Positions 61,501 to 64,000 of a stretch of DNA of 64,000 bases are shown here, piece after piece. Source of the DNA: Polytrichum commune (Eukaryota; Streptophyta; Polytrichopsida; Polytrichales; Polytrichaceae). Where the stretch lies: positions 18,930,527 to 18,994,526 of the forward strand of contig OX485808.1 in the NCBI GenBank assembly GCA_950295325.1, read 5' to 3'. Made by a program: the position numbers and the translations under genes. The stretch's first letter is position 1; each line of letters begins with the position of its first letter. The notes beneath the pieces were generated by a model that made no database searches, was not told the DNA's origin, and saw only the letters and a list, made by a program, of their open reading frames with translations.

Positions 61501-64000
61501 ACCAAATCACAAATGGGAAACGGCTATGGATAGCTATAGGAAATCTCTCTAAGAAAAAAATGATAAGTATCTTGTTCTAGCTTTTGAACTAAGCCTTCAG
61601 GGCATTGGCAGATGAGGTCTATAATGCCTCTACTCAAAACTCTACCATCCAACCTACCTCTACAAAAGAAGGAATAATTTTGTTGGTGTGTTAATAAACA
61701 CACATTCTAACTAGGAGAGAGAGTAGAGGAGGTTCTCAAGCCTTTCTTTTACGCCATTAAGAATGCATGCTAAAGGATTTTTTCCTAACTACATCGAAGC
61801 AGGGCTTCGCCCAAGCATTAGAGGAAGACAGAGTAGAGGAGTTTCTCAAGCCCTTGTCTTAAGTCATTGAGAATGCATGCTAAAAGATTTTTTCCTAACT
61901 ACATTGAAGCAGGGCTTCGCCCAAAAACTAGAGAAAGAAAAAGTCCTACAAGGTGGAAAGAGGGGTTTTTAAACCCTCTCACAAAAGGGTTGGACCCCTC
62001 CTCCACCGGATCCATTTTCCAACTCTTTCCCGAAATTTTGGCTCGGGGGTTTTCCTGGTTGAGGTTGCCACCCTCTCACCGAGGTGGCTCCGACGGAGAA
62101 CCTAGAAATCTTTCTAATTTTTCGCCATCGAGTTGGCAAGGGGGCAAGTGGGCAAGTAGCCCCCTTGCTCTCTTTCTTTTTTGTCTTCAAAAGTCTTCAA
62201 GCCGATTTTGTCTTCTTACGTAAAACACCTCCAATAGTCTTGTGTGCCTCACACTAACTAATAAACTAACACTTGTTTAGCTAGCATTTACTAACATTTG
62301 CTTAATAGCTAGCATCTACTAATATTTGCTTAGCTAGTTGTTTTTACTAGCTAGCATATTTTTTCTACTTTGCTATCTTCTAGCACTACTTAGTTTCATT
62401 TTGACCTTCCTTCTTCTAGGCTAAATGCTAAATGAACTAATTTTCCCTAAATTCCCTATCAATTCTAACTTTTAATGCTAACATTCTAACTAAAAGTGAT
62501 CCCGCAGAGTGGTGGACCATTCAAAGGGTTCACACCTACAACGTGCTCATCGGACTTCCCCGGTCAATTATACTGATTTCGACGGTTTCACCAAGGATCC
62601 CTTCCCCGTTGGTGGACCCTTGCCTTTGGGATCCAGTCTAATGTGCCGGATATGTAAGGAGCCTCCCAAATGCATTGCACCATGTCATGCGAGAATCTTC
62701 TATGTCCACGGCAAAGGCACCACTCAGCGTGCCTGTATTCATCTGGGCAACCATCATCATCCTGTCAAGGTTGGCAATTGTAGAGATAGCCAACAGCGCA
62801 TCGACTCCCTCATCGAGGAGCACGTCGAGCGAACGCCCCAAGCCACTCATAGCAAAATCGTCCTTGAGGCCAGTAAGGATCTTGTGGGTGAGTTCCTCCT
62901 CCGCAATGATACTGATCCTCATAAACTCCTTTCCTTGGAAGAACTTGAGCCCATTTTTTATCGTTGCAAGGAGTTGCATTCCCCCCACCTCCAAAACAAG
63001 GTTACCACTTTCAAATACTTACGTAGATTGGGGGTTATGGGTGGCATCGCCAAGCTTCGAGGTGTCAGCACCTGGGCCTATGTCCAGCGGAATCAATTCC
63101 CAGGCCAAGGTGACGCTACGGACAAGGTTTTCGTTTTCAAGATGTCCGAGGTCGGCCCTGGTAGTGGGGTCGACTTGGTTAAGCGCATGCAACCTGGCAA
63201 TGATCTCGAGCATGCTTGGATCATGTCCGACCATGTCAAACGCGTCGCCAAGTGGACCACCATGGCCTGCCACGTATACGACGGTACCTACCAGCGCGTC
63301 ATGACCATCGCTTGCTGCGACTTCCAATCCGAGGACAAGGATGCTCAAGTTCTTTTCTGGCATAACCTCAACCATGTCATGGCCCGCCATGGATTCCCCA
63401 AGCCCCACTTCAAAGGCTTCATGGCCGACAGTGCCCAAGCCAATTGGAATGCCATGAGGATTGTTTACGGGTCCGGAGACCCAAAGGTTCCCATCGATGG
63501 GCGTGAGAGAACGTGCTACTTCCATTGGACCCAGTCTTTGGAGAAACACACCAAGCTATATATCAAGCATGACTTGCAAGACCAACACAAGCGTCTCTGC
63601 CTGCAGTATCGCGACGCATCCTCTATGCTTGAGGCGGAAACGAGGTACCTCGCCATCAAGGCCTGGTGGGCTTCGTCTAACTGCACCTCCAAGGAGGAGC
63701 TGAAACACCTTCAGCTTTGGCTAGCCTTCTGGCACTTTCGTTATCGACAATGGGGTGGCTTCATGGAATTGGTGCGTCTTTAGTGTTATTGCTCTTTGTT
63801 TTTTGTTCTATATTTTTTTTCGAGTTTTTCTTATTTCTTGCACACCCTTTCCATTTCGCAGGAGAAAATCATGACCGCCGAGGAATTTGCACAAATGCCC
63901 AATTGCAACCTTGCCGAGTCCATTCACAACAAATGGCTCCAAGCGTCCGGCAACAAGGGTGGCGATCTATACGTGGCCACTGTGGATGACTATATTCGAG
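58577..64000 (+). CDS. MULE-type transposase gene, interrupted by an insertion and running off the window
   Basis: Coding parts 58577-59456, 62540-63771 and 63862 to the window end; intron 63772-63861 is GT-AG and phase 0. The first two parts give 704 residues. The N-terminal third has a SUMO-type VKVKTEPG and an acidic SIM-like IVIHLSDSSDGDE. Then come a Cys cluster (CVGHLECQNPQCDYL), a second one (MCRICKEPPKCIAPC) with the His-rich HLGNHHHPVK, and the MULE catalytic region: VMTIACCDFQSED (first Asp), FKGFMADSAQANWN (second Asp) and CYFHWTQSLEKH. After the intron, MPNCNLAESIHNKWLQ is a conserved C-terminal block. MULE transposases cut and paste DNA with long terminal inverted repeats. None were identified here, so this could be an element or a domesticated host gene. 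The frame is otherwise clean. The 3.1-kb insertion at 59457-62534 lies in codon L/Q of CDYLQRAHR. Confidence 0.85.
59457..62534. mobile_element. TG...CA element of 3.1 kb in the MULE exon (TSD CCTAC)
   Basis: 3,078 bp starting TGTGGTACTTTTGGG and ending AAGGGTTCACA, with exact CCTAC at 59452-59456 and 62535-62539. The ends and 5-bp duplication are those of an LTR retrotransposon. No internal LTR pair and no gag or pol domain is visible, so it is a long solo LTR or a non-coding LTR-type derivative. A frame of 118 residues at 60270-60626 has no recognised domain. The perfect TSD suggests a moderate or young age. Confidence 0.8.
61051..61940. repeat. Two internal duplications within the 3.1-kb element
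   Basis: First, a unit of about 180 bp (CAGCAGAT..C.TGTAA, then TTCATATCTAATTCAAATC) occurs at 61051 and again at 61231, well diverged. Second, a unit of 110 bp (GAGTAGAGGA, GAATGCATGCTAAA, AGCAGGGCTTCGCCCAA) occurs at 61721 and 61831 with about 85-90% identity by eye. Confidence 0.75.

Noticed and set aside
59457-62534. Reading the 3.1-kb segment as a normal intron
   Set aside because: There is no GT-AG at its edges, while there is an exact 5-bp duplication and TG...CA ends, so insertion fits better.

Overview
The window looks like nuclear DNA of a land plant, most likely a non-seed plant (moss, liverwort, lycophyte or fern; this is inference). The signs are GT-AG introns, plant telomere-type CCCTAAA units, telo-box and G-box motifs, large Ty3-type LTR retrotransposons and a plant-style MULE transposase gene. 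The exact lineage cannot be read from the sequence.

Layout: 1-4.4 kb is AT-rich and gene-poor, with a short interstitial telomere tract and a foldback element. A likely promoter and four non-coding leader exons (4.4-5.8 kb) lead into gene 1a (6699-11111, +). Gene 1a is an open three-exon gene that fuses a ParB/DGQHR-like domain to a permuted (beta-class) N6/N4 DNA-methyltransferase-like domain and a long coiled-coil tail. A small HAD/FCP1-type phosphatase gene (11484-12203) and a possible hypothetical gene (12.3-13.1 kb) follow. Gene 1b (13969-18630, +) is a related methyltransferase-like gene whose second recognised exon is split by a solo LTR (14966-16714, TSD TGGCG). Gene 2 (58370 to about 43773, -) is a third relative with a recognisable ParB-like region. 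It is about 14.6 kb long and looks decayed. Its sixth recognised intron is a 7.8-kb array of about 139-bp tandem units.

Between the convergent genes 1b and 2 lies a very large minus-strand Ty3/gypsy fossil (about 20.0-43.8 kb, Tat-like). Three insertions of one chromovirus family sit inside it: a solo LTR (20252-21223), a full-length copy (28130-35189) and a second solo LTR (37507-38482), each with an exact 5-bp TSD. The host element has amplified its own modules: five integrase zinc-binding modules, two integrase C-terminal modules, two upstream ORFs and three linker repeats.

At the right edge a MULE-type transposase gene (58577 to beyond 64000, +) diverges from gene 2 across about 200 bp. 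It is interrupted by a 3.1-kb TG...CA element (59457-62534) with TSD CCTAC.

Most striking signal: the ParB-methyltransferase-like loci are each associated with their own palindrome, amplified in leader introns, introns or flanks and differing between loci. All share a CGG...CCG core. Gene 1a has TTTACGGACGCG plus its mirror, about 18 copies. Gene 2 has GACCCTCTCGG-TT-mirror, about 70 copies. Gene 1b has one TGTCTCGG-TC-mirror, and GGCCTCGGATCCGAGGCC repeats lie in its 3' flank. Bacterial ParB proteins recognise palindromic parS sites, so a protein-plus-private-palindrome system is a testable hypothesis. Nothing in the sequence proves it.
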